A DNA stretch of 64,000 bases from Dugong dugon (GCA_030035585.1 CM057469.1:113376650-113440649); one strand, 5' to 3'. Positions 1 to 11,810 are shown, numbered from the stretch's first letter. Made by a program: numbers and translations. Notes: generated by a model from the letters alone, not told the origin.

Positions 1-352
1 AAGGAGAGCAGAGTTTCTGTCTCAGAGGCCTCAGAAGGAGTTAACATGGCCAACACCCTAAACTCGGAATCCCAGCCTCAAGATTGGTGAGACAATAAAT
101 TTCTTTTCTTATAAGCCACCCAAAAACCAAAACCAACCAACCAACCAACCAAACAAACAAACCCATTGCAGTTGAGTTGATTCCAACTCATAGCAACACT
201 ATAGGACAGAGTAGAACCACCCCATAAGATTTCCAAGGACTGGCTGGTGGATTAGAACTGCTGACCTTTTGGTTAGCAGCTGAGCCCTTAACCACTGCAC
301 CACTAGGGCCCCTATAAGCCACCCAGTTTGTGGTATTTTGTTACAGCAGCCA
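1..352 (+). mobile_element. MLT1-type (ERVL-MaLR) LTR, 3' part, split by a SINE
   Basis: The stretch GACAATAAATTTCTTTTCTT, then ATAAGCCACCCAGTTTGTGG, then a GTTACAGCAGCC ending is the usual 3' end of MLT1-class MaLR LTRs. The 5' part lies outside the window. An AfroSINE sits inside it; rejoining across the 13-bp duplication gives a continuous LTR end. Subfamily not determined. Confidence 0.75.
123..312 (-). mobile_element. AfroSINE (short form) with target-site duplication
   Basis: On the minus strand it has a tRNA-like head (promoter-like boxes, GCTGCTAACC anticodon-arm region), a body ending in a tail of the type GCTATGAGTTGGAATCAACT, and a (GGTT)n/(GTTT)n 3' end. It is flanked by a perfect 13-bp duplication, TATAAGCCACCCA (110-122 and 313-325), so it entered the MLT1 LTR by target-primed retrotransposition. 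Confidence 0.93.
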
Positions 353-1602
353 AAGGAAAAAAAAAAATACAACATCTAAATGAGAACAGAGACTATTTAT
401 TCAGAGCTTGCTATGTCAAGGGAGTCAGTCACCATCATTTGCATTTGGCAGAGACTCAAAGGCAGGCAGGTGAGTAGGAAAGATTTATGGTGGAAAAAAA
501 GGAGGCTATTGGCTAGAGGCAAAATAACACGAAGCAGACCATCTGTGGTTGGTTTGGGTAGCATATTTTACTTTGTCTGGTTGATCCTGAATTAGAGACT
601 GGAGTGATGGGGTGAGAGGTAGGGAAATAGAGAAGGTTGAAGTCACTGATCAAGTTCTGAGTGTCTAAACGAATTGCTGCAGAGGCTGTGGGTCAGAGTT
701 CTGTATCATACATGGTCTGGCCATTGCTCATTTGTATATTCCGTCTTTCACAGACATATTTTAAGAAGAAAATAGGGCAGTCTTCCGGCATGTGTAGGAG
801 ATTCTACAGAGGTAAGAATGGCTGCAGTGGAACTCATTATTGAGAAACACAAAGCTAGAAGTCAAGATCTGTTCTAACTCTTTGGCTTGTACAAGCAACC
901 AAGGCCTGACTGGAGCTTCCATTTCAGCTGCTACCACCATATTTCTCATCTTGGTGGAATACCAGGTTCTGGTTACTCTCAGGAGGGCTCTCATATTACC
1001 CCTTCCATGTGAAATCAGTCCTGGATTCCACTCTTTTCTGGAAAAAAAACTCAAAGGATAGAGTGTAGTGGTAGGAGTGGTTCTTCACAGGATTTCCATG
1101 AAGACAAAGATTAAATAGAGGGTGACCAAGATGAAGGTGAGTGGATAGGTGTGAAAGAGGGATAGCACTCTTGCTGTTACGCAAACAAAGGTGGTGTGGA
1201 GTAGAGTTGTTTGGGGTGGTGGTGGTGTTTGGAGGGTTAGGGTTTCCAAGAACTGCAAGAAGCAAAGTAGACAGTAGATGGGAAGAAATTTTGGAGAACC
1301 TGGCCAGGGCCCTCATTAGCTCCTTAAGAGCCCAAATACTGTGCTTGTATGTAACTGAAGAGGTCATTTAAAAAGACCAGAACAAGACACAGCCATGCTT
1401 TGCGGCACATCATTCACTGAAAAATAGAAACTTGTCATTACAATTGTTTTCAACAGATAGTTATTAAACACTCAGGCAAAAAAAAATCCTATAGATATTA
1501 TTCCTATCTTTTAGAAGTTAGGGAGTTATTAAATCTAGTGTTAATCAAAGGTATGCTAAATAAGAAGAACACTGACCATTCATTATTCATTTTAAAGTAG
1601 GA
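353..1602. other. No recognised feature
   Basis: No repeat or gene recognised. It contains a short G-rich stretch (about 1198-1250) with one GGGTTAGGG motif, too short to call an interstitial telomere repeat. Open frames here are short and look random. Confidence 0.5.
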
Positions 1603-1690
1603 TACTAATAACACGCACCTCATAAGGTTGTTGTGATTTTTAATGCATCAATTCATGTGAAGCTCTGAAAATAGTACCTGACAGAATAAA
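1603..1690 (+). repeat. MIR SINE fragment (3' half)
   Basis: The order 'acctcataaggttgttgtga', 'catgtgaagctctgaaaata', 'gtacctgaca' matches the 3' half of MIR. Very diverged. Confidence 0.6.
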
Positions 1691-1697
1691 CACTATA

Positions 1698-1911
1698 AAA
1701 AAACAAAAAAAATTAAAACTATTGCTGTCGATTCTGACTCATGGCGATCCCATGTGTTATGGAATAGAACTGCTCCATAGGGTTTTCTTAGCTATAATCT
1801 TTATGGAAGTAGAAAGTCAGGCTTTCTTCCACAGAGCTGCAAGTGGGTTCCAACTGCCAACCTCTAGGTTACTAGTTGAGCTCAAACCATTTGCACCACC
1901 CAGGTACCTTA
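1698..1911 (-). mobile_element. AfroSINE (long form)
   Basis: Reading the plus strand: RTE-like tail (GTCGATTCTGACTCATGGCG), then the extra central module with 'ggaagtagaaagtcaggctttctt', then the tRNA-like head ending in CCACCCAGGTACC. The central module distinguishes long from short copies. Confidence 0.88.
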
Positions 1912-3032
1912 AGTATTATATAATCAGTAGTTATTGTCATTAGCATTATTATTATTAAACAAAATTTAAGAACTACACAAAGCCCAAGGAAACCAAGGTG
2001 AGCAAGACACAGCACCAATGAAATAAGTTTGTGGCTAAGAGAGGCAATGAGGGATATAAACAAATAATCACCATATGACCTAAGTGCCAGGATGAGAGTT
2101 ATGCAGAATTTGCCGTGGGGACACAGAGGAAAAAGTCACAACTGGCAACACTAACCCTGGGGCTCGGATCTCATATCAGTGCAATCCCACAAACATTAAA
2201 ACTGCAAGGCTGCGTTTTGTTACAATCTAAGCATCCCAGATGGCAACTGATTAAACTTGACCCAAGTGAACTTTCAAAAGGATTAATTCTGACATAAGAG
2301 ATGACTGAAGGGTTTGCTTTTTAAAAATTCTAATTTAGAAGCTCTTTAATTTCACACTAATTTAAGTCCAACTACTTTAAATTGAGTCATGTCTCTGTAG
2401 GTTTGGACTGTATTAATTGCGTGTTCACATATTTAATTCAGATTTGCTGCCAAGATTTTAAAGTTATTTATCTCAGCCATCACTTCTGGAGATGCAGTTA
2501 AGGAAAAACAAGAGGTATTACTATTTATTAAACACAAACATACCATTCTCTCCTCAAAATACTATTACCATAAAGGTATCACTAACTTCATTTTACAAAA
2601 GAAGATATTTTATATCAAGGAGTTGAGTAACTTCCCCCAAAAGATTTGCCAATAATTTATTTAGGCCAAAATATGTCTAATAATGACGACAAATGTTGCC
2701 ACTCTTTTTAAAATCCATGCTGCTTCCTGTGGCCTTATAATCAACAGTTATTGTCAAATTAATACACCTAAATAATAGTAAGATTTTATGTATAATAGCT
2801 AATCATTGGATCCTATACTTTTACACATATATGCATACATATATACTACACCCAAGTTAACAAAAATTTAACAAAATATATTTGGTTTTGTCAAAACCAT
2901 AACAAATAACATTCCAATATTGATCTAGGAAAAAAAAATGGATGCTTCAAATTGATTGGAGTTAGTGGTTTGCAAGTATCTTTAACTTTTTTTTAAACAA
3001 AATATTGTCAAACCAAATCTTTCCCATTTCAT
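1912..3032. other. No clear feature; possible MIR near 2530-2660
   Basis: AT-rich. A weak MIR-like order ('cattttacaaaagaagatat', 'gagttgagtaacttccccca') lies near 2590-2650. Nothing else recognised. Confidence 0.4.
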
Positions 3033-3199
3033 TTGCTGTCAATTCAGTTTCAAGTCTGGAAACCCAAAAGTTGCAGAGTAGAACTGTAGTCCGTAGGGTT
3101 TTTAAGTCTGTGATCTTTTGGAAGCGTATCACCAAGCATGTCTTCTGAAGTGTCTCTGGGTGGGTCGAACCGCCAACCTTTTGGTTAGTAGTTGAGCGC
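3033..3199 (-). mobile_element. AfroSINE (long form), degraded
   Basis: The tail-proximal part is decayed, but 'gatcttttggaagcgtatca', 'ctctgggtgggtcgaaccgc' and 'caaccttttggttagtagtt' are intact in the expected order for a minus-strand long AfroSINE. Confidence 0.82.
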
Positions 3200-3495
3200 C
3201 AAATGTATTAAAAATATAGTATGTCATGACCACACTGAGTTCACACAAACAATGCATGGGGAAGGGTATTATTAGAACATCTTAAATCAAAGAAGCCAAA
3301 TCAAATTTATTAACTCGATGTATAAAAAATGCTTTTGATAAAATTAAACACCAATTCTAGATGAAAATATCAGCAAGCTAAGAATACAGCAGAACTTTAT
3401 TTTTCTGATTAAAATATTTTTATCGAAACTATAGCAAAGAGCACACCCAATGAAAATATTGGAAACAATCTCTTTAAAATAAGGAATAAGACAAG

Positions 3496-3927
3496 TGTGT
3501 TGGTTAATTTTATGTGCCAACTTAGCTAGGCTATGGTGCTCAATTGTTTGATCTAATACTAGTCTGGATGCTGGTATAAAGCCGTTACATGTGATTAAAT
3601 CAATTTACTCAAGACCTTAAGAAAAGCAGAATACCCTCCATAATGTGGGCGGGCCTCATCTAATCAGTTGAAGGCCTGAAGAGGAAAATGGGAGTTTTCC
3701 TTAGGTTGTATTCTGCCTCTACACTATAAATAGACATTTTTCCCGAACTCCTCCACTCTTCACTCCTCCTATCACCTGACATACAGATATTGGGACACAA
3801 GACTGCAGGAATCTCTAGCCTGTTGACTGACCTACAGATTTTGGAATTGTCAAACCCCACAATTTAATGAGCCAATTCCTTAAAATTTCTCTCTCTCTCT
3901 CTGTATATATGTACAGGTGTGTATGTA

Positions 3928-3959
<32 letters not shown>

Positions 3960-3996
3960 ACTGTTTCTGTTTCTCTAGGGAACCCTGACTAAGACA
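3496..3996 (+). mobile_element. ERV-L-family (MLT2-like) solo LTR inside the L1
   Basis: Begins TGTGTTGGTTAATTTTATGT and ends TCTAGGGAACCCTGACTAAG + ACA, the terminal signatures of ERV-L/MLT2 LTRs. A CT run then a TA run lie near 3890-3945, as is usual near the 3' end of this class. The flanks (ACAAG / ATAAC) give no convincing 5-bp duplication, but the L1 text is continuous across it. Confidence 0.82.
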
Positions 3997-4890
3997 ATAA
4001 CAATGCTATTGTCACTGCTTCTTTTAAACATTTTACTGGACATCTAGTAGTTATTAACTTACCACTTACTGTGACGAGATTTAAAAAGAAATTATACCAT
4101 GATAAAGAATAAGTAGTTGTCAATATTTTAAATACGTTGGCTTTCCCTAAATTCTTATATTTAATTAATACAATTCCCATCAAAATTCAAATAAAATTTT
4201 TCATAGAGCTTGATCAACTAATTCTGAATTTACATTGATAAGCAAAACTTTTAGGAATTTAATGATGAAAAAAATACACAGAAAAATGTACCTGATGAGA
4301 GATCAAAATATTATGCACCCATAGCAATTGCAGACAATTTAGTACAGGGATCAAAAACTGGACAAATAGAACAGAGTACTGACTCCAGAATCCTACTCAT
4401 GCATATTTAAAAACACGATATGTAGTAGAGGTAGTGACACATGGCATTAGGAAAAAAAAAATTGCAAGTCTCCCTCACCCAAAATTTAATGATTAAATCC
4501 AGGTGCAATCAAGGGGTAAAAAAAAAATAAGGCAATGTTCTGATAAACTTGAGCAAGAAAGAATTTTTAAATAAGGCATAAAAAACACATACTCTAAAAC
4601 AAAAGATGTAATATTTGGCTAATTTACAAAAAAATTAAGTTGACCTAAATGTCAAAAGACACCATGAGAACTTTAATATATAAGCCACAAGCTGGGGTAA
4701 GAAATATGAGACCTATATAACTTAAAAACGTTAACATCAATATGTATTTTTTAAAACCTCTTTGAATTTAACAAAAAAAAAAAAGCAAAGCTAAAACAGC
4801 TCAGCAGAAAATGTGTGAAAAACATGAACAGGCATTTCATAAAAGAGGATATAGATATGGCCAGAAAAGATAATAATACATAAAGCAATA

Positions 4891-5088
4891 TTTTTTGTTG
4901 TTGTTGTGTGCTGTTGAGTTGATTTCAATCCATAGTGACCCTATATGACAGAATAGAACTGCCCCATAGGGTTTCCTGGGCTGTAATATTTATGGCAGCA
5001 GATTTCCAGGTCTTTTCTCTCTCGAAGCTGCTGAGTGGATTTGAACCACTGACCTTTGGGTTGGTAGCCAAATGCTTAACCACAGGAA
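4891..5088 (-). mobile_element. AfroSINE (long form)
   Basis: The (TTG)n run at 4896-4908 is the complemented 3' tail, followed by 'gtgaccctatatgacagaat', the central module with 'gctgtaatatttatggcagc' and the tRNA-like head. Nested in the old L1. Confidence 0.9.
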
Positions 5089-5705
5089 ATCTATAATAAA
5101 ATCACATCTTGATCTCATTTAATGGAAACCAGCGTTACAAAAATTAAAAAGTGATCAAATTTACAAGGGGGCATAGACTAGTCATGAGAATTCTTATCAA
5201 CTGATGAGGATACTTACATTTTCATAACTTTAGAAAATAGGCATTATCTAGTAAAGTTGATGTTGTACATATCCCTGAAACCCCAGCACTTCCCTTCCTC
5301 AGCAGATAGCCCAAAGAAAATCTATTATATGTGCACCAAGAAGTATGTACATGAGTGAAAACTGCATCCATGCTAGGAATAGCAAAATACTGTAAACAAT
5401 GTAAGTATCCACCAACCAGGAAAATGGATAAAGTAATTATATTTCACAATGGAATGCGATGCCTCAGACCAATCAATGAAATACTGACACATTCATAAAT
5501 TATAATAAACCTCAGAAACATAATGATGAGTGAAAAAAATTACAAAAGAACATATATACTGTGATATCATTTATATAAAGTTCATAAAGGTTGATGTAGT
5601 ATTAAGGATAAAAAAAAAAAAGCAGGGACTTATAAAATTCAGAATAGTCTTTGGTTTCCCCTTCTGAAGAGGAGGGGAATGCATGGTGAGATACACAGAG
5701 TGGGG

Positions 5706-5788
5706 CTATGATGAGAAAATAAATTTCTGTTTGTTAAAGCCATCCACTTATGGTATTTCTGTTAGAGCAGCACTAGATAACTAAGACA
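5706..5788 (+). mobile_element. MaLR provirus 5' LTR remnant (3' end only)
   Basis: Contains GAAAATAAATTTCTGTTTGT, 'aaagccatccacttatggta' and the terminal 'cactagataactaagaca'. It is closely similar to the last ~80 bp of the downstream LTR at 7479-7868 and lies directly before MaLR internal sequence, so it is the 3' end of the 5' LTR. The rest of that LTR is missing. Confidence 0.8.
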
Positions 5789-7478
5789 GAATTTGGTACC
5801 AGGACTGAGGTGCTTCTCTAACAGATACCTAAAATGTACAAGTGATTTTGGAATTGGGTAATGGGTAGAAGCTGGAAGAGTTTTAAGGTACCTAATAGTA
5901 ATGAGTCAGAATTGACTCAATGGCAATGGGTTTGTTTTTTTAATAATAAAAGTCTAGATTGTCTTGAAGAGGTTGTTGGTAGAATTATGGATGTAAAAGT
6001 CAATTCTGGTGAGGGCTTAGAAGGAAGTGAGAAGAGTTATGGAGAAAGTCTCTATCATCTTAGAGAATACATATGGCCCCAGAAACAGAATGTTGGTAGA
6101 AATAGGGACATTAAATGTGCTTCTGGTGAGGCTTTAAAATAAAATTATGAACATATGATTGGGCAATGGAAGAAGGGCAATGCTTTTTATTCAGTGACAA
6201 AAAAACTTAATTGAATTATGTTCAAATGTTAAGTGGAAGGTAGAACTTGTAAGTGGTAAACTTGGATATCTGGCTGATGAGATTTCTCAGCAAGATCTTA
6301 AAGGGGCTGTGTAGTTTCTCTTTGCTGCTTACAGTAAAATGCGAGTGGAAAGAGATGGACTTAAAATGAAAATGAAAACAATACTTGAAGATTTGAAAAA
6401 TTCTATTGTATAAGCTAAGGACATGTGTCCTAGAATGCTCACCAAGGATGTGGCTACACAACCGTTTGTTAAAGAAATTAAGCCTGTGACTGATGGATCT
6501 AACCAACTAACACAGTGGAAAACCCATCAGCTTAGACTGAAGGAGACAGAGAAAGAACAAAAGGCAAGAATGCTGTCTGCCTCTTGGAATTCTATAGGCA
6601 GGAGACAGGCCAAAGGAGCTACATCTGTTGTCCTCCAGGAAAAGAAAAGGATCTTCCCCGGAGCAGCCTGGAGATCAGAGAACTGTTGTAAGGAACACAG
6701 AAAGCAAGGCTTTCCGGTTTCAAAGGACGGGGGCACAGTCTCCTGGATTTCAAAGGGTAGGGCCACAGCCTCCTAGATTTCAAAGGGTCAGATCTTCACC
6801 TACTCAGTTCTGGAGTGCAGGGCTGCCATTAAGGTATGCCAGAGGGATGGGGCCACCTCCCAAAGCTGAGAAGGCAGGATTGTCATGCCCAAAGGACAGA
6901 AGAATGGGGCCTGCGTGGGCCAAGGGGATGGGATCGCCACTGAGATGGGCTAGGAGAATGGGGCTTCCCAAAGCAGAGGGAGCAGAGTTGCCATCCCAGT
7001 GGGTCTGGAAGGTGGAGCTGAAGCCCCAGGGCCAAGGGGCTTCCACCCAGAATCCAGAGGGCATGGCCAACACCCACAATCTTGGGGGCAGAACCATTAC
7101 CCAGATGGTCTCAGAGAACAGAGGATTATCTTCAAGCCTTGAGAACGAATGTAATTTTTTCTGCTGTGTTTTGGACTTTCTTGGTGCCTGTTATCTCTTC
7201 TTTACCTCCAGTTTCTCCCATTTGTAATGTTCATGTTCCACCATTGCACTTTGGAAACAGATAACATGTATTCTAGGTTTCACAGTTTCACAGATGTAGA
7301 GGAATTTTGCATCAGGATGGAATACACCTAAAGTCTCATCCATATTTGATTTAGATGAGTCAGAAGATGAGATTTCAGACTTGGAGTTGATTTAAGACTT
7401 TTGGGATGATGTGATGGGGTGAATGTGTTTTGCATGAGGCAAGGACATGACTTTTGGGGGGGCAAAGAGTGGAATAGT
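5789..7478 (+). mobile_element. MaLR internal region (non-coding provirus body)
   Basis: Starts right after the LTR with 'tttggtaccaggactgaggt', consistent with the Leu-tRNA-type primer-binding site of ERV-L/MaLR elements. Other family signposts are 'aattgggtaatgggtagaag', 'tagattgtcttgaagaggtt', 'atttctcagcaagatcttaa' and, near the end, 'tggtgcctgttatctcttct' and 'tgatggggtgaatgtgtttt'. I see no pol-like domains, as is usual for MaLR internals. Three 30-bp tandem units lie at 6718-6807, inside an open frame of 199 codons (6628-7227) that is probably incidental. A ~50-bp SINE fragment interrupts it near 5893. Confidence 0.8.
5893..5945 (+). mobile_element. AfroSINE 3'-end fragment in the MaLR body
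   Basis: Only the last ~50 bp of the SINE are present: 'atgagtcagaattgactcaa' followed by 'tggcaatgggtttg' and a T-rich end. Text of MaLR type resumes at 'aaagtctagattgtcttgaa'. Either a severely 5'-truncated insertion or a deletion remnant. Confidence 0.72.
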
Positions 7479-7868
7479 ATAGATTGAATCATGTCCCCCC
7501 TAAAATATGTGTTGTAAATCCTAACCTCTATGTCTGTGGTTATAATTCCATCTGGGAATGGGTTGTCTTTTTTATGTTAATGAGGCAAGATTAGTGTTGG
7601 GTGTGTCTTGAGTCAATCTTTTACAAGATATAAAATGAACAGATCATGCAAGCAGAGTTGAGGGAGGAGAGATACCAAGCCACATAGATTGCCCAGGAGC
7701 AGAAGCTCAGAAGAGACAAGGACCTTCCTCCAGATCCAGCAGAGACAAAGCCTTCCCCTCAAGCTAGCACCCTGAATTTAGACTTCTAGCCTCCTAAACC
7801 ATAATTTTGTTTGTTAAAGCCATCAGCTTGTGGTATTTCTTTTATAGCAGCACTAGATAACTAGGACA
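7479..7868 (+). mobile_element. MaLR 3' LTR
   Basis: Starts near 'tatagattgaatcatgtccc' (first base pair TG decayed to TA) and ends 'cactagataactaggaca'. Internal signposts: 'aatgggttgtcttttttatg', 'tgtcttgagtcaatctttta', 'aaggaccttcctccagatcc'. About 390 bp, a normal MaLR LTR length. Its 3' end matches the remnant at 5706-5788, supporting one provirus. Confidence 0.85.
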
Positions 7869-8525
7869 GGCACTCGGAACTCAGAGGATCTAAATTTTAT
7901 TGGTAATATTCAATTCCTTAAGACGTGTGGTACTTCTTAGGTGTGCATTTTGTAAATCTTTGAACACTGACTTGTTACTTATTAACTATCTCTTTATTCA
8001 ACAATTTGCATTTATGATAATAGTGAAAAATCTATTATCTGACTATTTTGCACATTAATGATGTATTTTTGACAGTAATCATTTCATGACCAGTAGGGCA
8101 TATAGCAACCATGTACATTTTTCACCTCTTGGGTCCAAAGAGGCATATGTGTCCCACATAATATTTTGTGATCTGATATGGTCATCCTCCATTTTCTCAT
8201 AACACCAATTTTCACATAATGACTTGGTCTTTGGAACCTAACCATATTGATAAGTGAGGAGTAGGTGTATTTTATATATGCTATATGCTTTTTCCTTTTT
8301 ATGTATTAGATATTTCATAATAAATGAAGAAGCTCTTTAAGCTTTTATACTAAATGATCTCTGATATATATTATGTGCAAAAAGAGACAAAAATAACAAT
8401 TCAGACTTGGGTAAATAAAATGCTATTTTGGTATATACGAAAAATACTGTATAGGCATATTTCTTCATATATTAAAGTGAGTTAGTTTTAGAACTAATTT
8501 TTCAAAACTGATTTTTATGTCTCTA
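7869..8525. other. No recognised feature
   Basis: AT-rich. The stretch about 8105-8270 has the feel of an old DNA-transposon remnant ('taagtgaggagtaggtgtat'), but I cannot assign it. Confidence 0.4.
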
Positions 8526-8582
8526 GAGGGGTCGCTATGAGTTGGAATCAACTCAATGGCAATGGGTTTGGTTTGGGTTTTA
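8526..8582 (+). mobile_element. AfroSINE 3' fragment
   Basis: Only 'gggtcgctatgagttggaat', 'caactcaatggcaatgggtt' and the (TTTGG)-rich end remain. Confidence 0.82.
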
Positions 8583-8734
8583 AAGGGGGACTGGACAGAA
8601 AAAAGATAAGAGGAAGGGGCAGAATTTCCGCTGTATATCTTATTGTGCCTGAGTCATGTAAATATATTACATATTCAAATATAAATAAACAAAAAGAAAA
8701 ACATAAACTTTAAGTATTGTGCTTTGCAGAATGC

Positions 8735-8880
8735 CTCACTTAATCCTAGTGTCATTCTTATGAAGTAGGTAATTCCATTTTACATCCGAAGAAATTTAGA
8801 ATCAGAGAGGCTAAAAAACCTTGCTCAAAGTCACAAAACAGTGGCAGAGCCAGATCCAAATGTGTTCTATCCTTTAGCAA
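8735..8880 (+). repeat. MIR SINE
   Basis: Shows the MIR order: 'cttaatcctagtgtcattct', 'gaagtaggtaattccatttt', 'agaggctaaaaaaccttgct', 'agtggcagagccagatccaa'. Confidence 0.82.
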
Positions 8881-9035
8881 ATATTGATTGAGCTTCCACT
8901 ACATGCCAGAAACTGGTCAGATGTTTTGGGTGGATAAGTCACCAAAAGGAGAACTTCACCCCATAAGATTTAAATTCTTGCTGGAGTAGATGAAAATAAA
9001 AAATAAACATTATAAATAAACAAATAATAGACATG
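8881..9035 (+). repeat. Ancient LINE-type 3' end (L2/CR1-like), tentative
   Basis: 'aatattgattgagcttccac' and 'tacatgccagaaactggtca' resemble the 3' segment common to old mammalian L2/CR1-type repeats. Highly diverged; family uncertain. Confidence 0.4.
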
Positions 9036-10844
9036 TTAAGAAAAAAAAAAAAAGCCTATTCACAGATTCATCACTGTCATCACTACGCTGTATCTCCTAC
9101 CCTGCCTGAGAGTTTTGCTGCTACTCATCCTGGCAGGGATTATTAGGGGCAAGTTGTGTGAATGGAAACTACATAATCTTCATCTTAGAAATATCAACTA
9201 ATTTATAATTCAATGTTTTTATGTCAGTGTACAGTCTTAAAAGAAGGATAAACTGGGGTCACACCATCAACCCATAGAAACATCACAAAAGACCCACTCA
9301 GGGACGCTGTGCAGAATCTTGAAGCCATTCTCATCCTGTCATTCACATCCCCAACATGCTGCAGGCTCATGGGGCACATAGGAAACTCACCTGTTCCCGA
9401 AGGCTGAATACATTTATTTCAGAAGAAAGGAAACAGAAAAAAAAATATATATATATTACCTGGGACTAGATCACTTTCTCTTCTTGCAGATTTCTAAAAC
9501 AGTGGTGTGTAGCTTTCCCCTAAATCCTCTCTTAGAAGGAGGTTGCTCAAGGGAAACCATATTTTCCAGGTTTTTTTTTTTTTTTTTTTAAATGTATGGA
9601 CATATAAAGAGGAAGTAAGACAGTCACTATTAAAAATGTAAGTTGACGGTAGAGGGGAAGAAAGATCAGTCCACAGTCTATCTGGGGGATCTGAAGAGGA
9701 AAAAGGAAAAAGAATCAGGCTTGTGACTTTTATCCTCACAAAATATGCTGTTGTAAAGACTAAAATTGTTTTAATCTTCTCTCTACGTACCGCTGGTATT
9801 CTTGACCTTGAAAGAGTTATTCAGTGTCTGTTCATGTATCTATGAAAACAAGGGTACTGATCTCTTCTCTCTAGGGATTCTTTGTGATAATTTAGTGACT
9901 TTAGTATCTAATACCAACTACTATCATGTCCATTGCCTTTGTTCTCAAAACTCACACACTGACCTAATAATGGACAAAATGACAACCATGTCTATAGCCA
10001 CTTGCAACAAAAGACTCTCCATAGCCTCGTATTGCAGGATAATAAAGAGAAATTACAAGTGGGTAGAGAGAGACAACTACCCTGAGAGAATCCAGGGATG
10101 GAATGAAAGGAACAGTCTCGATGATGTCCTTATAAATGTGCCACCGGCCTAATGGGAGAAGCATGCTTCCTAGTTAATTTTCCATATTAGTGTAATGAGA
10201 AGAAATAGACAAACTGCCAGCGGGTTCATTTGGCTAATGTTTCAGCCGGCAAACACGGCACAGCTCCCACTAAAAGGGGTTGAAGGTGAGCAAAAATATA
10301 TATAATCTTCAGCTGCTGCTTTTGGCCTTACAAAATAACAGTGTAGAGCCACTGTGGATAGTGGTTTGGGCTGACACCAATCATTTATAGTTCATTTCTG
10401 CTACAGGGTCTGATTTTTGAGAAAAATTTCATTTTGATAAAACTCTGAGGGCTGAGCTATACCTAGAGCATCAAGCCAGCCTTTTCCCTCCTGTTGCTGT
10501 GAATAGCTCCCCAAGCAGTTGAAGAAATATCCATTTCTGTGAATTCTCATTCTGCCTGTTTCCAAAGTGTAATAGTGAGTATTCATTATTCAAACTAAAT
10601 AGCAACTATTCACCCTAAAGAACGACTTGCCTTAGAATTTTGACAAGGAACAAATGAACGTAATACAAATATGCAGTAAATACTTGTCTTTGCTTATAGA
10701 TTGGGAAAAAAAAAAAACAAAAAACTGCTTACTCTCTGCACACATGCCCCATAGTGTAGCCACAGAATGACTGGTTAAAGGATTGAGCTTATTAGGTCTA
10801 AATATTGCAGATCCACTGGGGATACAAGCACTGGTTATAAACTA
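9036..10844. other. Mostly unrecognised; one T-tract; possible conserved block
   Basis: A T-tract at 9571-9589 is the only clear simple sequence. The part about 10180-10300 is less AT-rich and holds several CpGs that the rest of the window has largely lost ('gccagcgggttcatttggct', 'tttcagccggcaaacacggc'). Open frames here show no recognised domain. Confidence 0.4.
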
Positions 10845-11010
10845 TTTGCATGGCACTTTAGAGTTTTTAAAAATGTTTTACAATCATTAGCTACCCCTGA
10901 CAAGTGCTCTGGGAGATTTGTGAGGTGTGTTACTATCAACACGGTATGGAGAAGCCAGGTAGGGAAGCTCTGCCTGAAAATGACCCAGTGTGGCCATTCA
11001 AGGCAAGAGT
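10845..11010 (+). repeat. MIR-like fragment, tentative
   Basis: 'tggcactttagagtttttaa', 'gttttacaatcattagctac' and the following text weakly follow the MIR 3' half. Confidence 0.4.
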
Positions 11011-11234
11011 AGGCGTGAGATGAAGACATGCAGTTATTAGCTCCACTGTCTATTCATTGACCGAGCTCCCTGTCTGAGAAAATGCTTAATGCTTGTTGCC
11101 CACTTTTATCCTTTCAGAGACTGAAATCCCAGGGCTATTTCAGGCAGCTCTCTTTTTGTAATAATTTCAAGAATTTAAAGATACTGATTATCCATAAATG
11201 GATTACCTTTTACTGATTATCCACCACGACTGTG

Positions 11235-11415
11235 AATAATAAGCATGGTGTAATGAAAAGAGGGTCTGGTATGTCGTAAAGCCTAGCTCTGCCATTAAAA
11301 AGGAGCTTTGGGCAAGTAACTTCACTACTTTGTGATTTGTCTGAAAAATAAAAGGGCATGAGCAACTGATTTCTAAGGTTCTTTCTGGCATTAAGAGTCA
11401 GTAATTTTATATCTT
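11235..11415 (+). repeat. MIR-type SINE
   Basis: 'cctagctctgccattaaaaa', 'ggagctttgggcaagtaact' and 'tctaaggttctttctggcat' follow the order of MIR-class tRNA-derived SINEs. Confidence 0.65.
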
Positions 11416-11810
11416 TCATATTCATATAATGGCAAATTTAAGAATTATATCCTTCTTTTCCTCATTAACTTCTGGGAAAAGAACTGAGCCTATCTAATAC
11501 TTAAACCTAGATTTTGATGACTGCCTTGTTGGCAACATGATGATGTGTAGGCTGATGAAGTCCCTGGTACAGTAATAAATCCCTATCAGTGGGAGAGAAT
11601 AAGATGGTGATACAGGTAGCTGGTAAGGAACCGCAAGTAAATCAATGACCCATTGTGGATGTTAATGAAATCCACCAAATTTATCCTTGGTGGAAGATAG
11701 CTGGAGAAATACTCCTACGCTAATTCCATTTCAAAGCAATATGTAAATCATTCAAAATTGTTTTCAGCTCACTTCATTTAGCAGAAACTATTGGAATCTA
11801 TTGGAAACTA
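11416..11810. other. No recognised feature
   Basis: Nothing assigned. A short tandem 'ttggaatcta / ttggaaacta / ctggaaactg' run abuts the RTE insertion site. Confidence 0.4.

Larger units (their letters stand above)
3215..5705 (+). mobile_element. Ancient L1, ORF2 and 3' region, broken by an LTR and a SINE
   Basis: An old plus-strand L1. The piece before 3496 matches the reverse-transcriptase region around 'gcttttgataaaattaaaca' and ends at the segment that normally leads into the (R)QG motif ('aataagacaag'). The ORF2 text resumes after the LTR ('cattttactggacatctagt', 'acaattcccatcaaaattca'). The later part (5090-5705) matches the ORF2 C-terminal and 3'-end region ('aaaatggataaagtaattat', 'cacaatggaatgcgatgcct'). 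Many stops and frameshifts; no coding potential. Interrupted at 3496-3996 and 4891-5088. Confidence 0.8.

Noticed and set aside
1198-1250. Interstitial telomere repeat or strong G-quadruplex
   Set aside because: Only one GGGTTAGGG motif and irregular G runs.
3491-4001. 5-bp target duplication for the LTR at 3496-3996
   Set aside because: ACAAG against ATAAC agree at only three of five positions; the insertion is inferred from the split L1 instead.
6628-7227. 199-codon open frame as a cellular or retroviral gene
   Set aside because: Lies within MaLR internal sequence, is low-complexity and has no recognisable domain. Kept only as a repeat curiosity.
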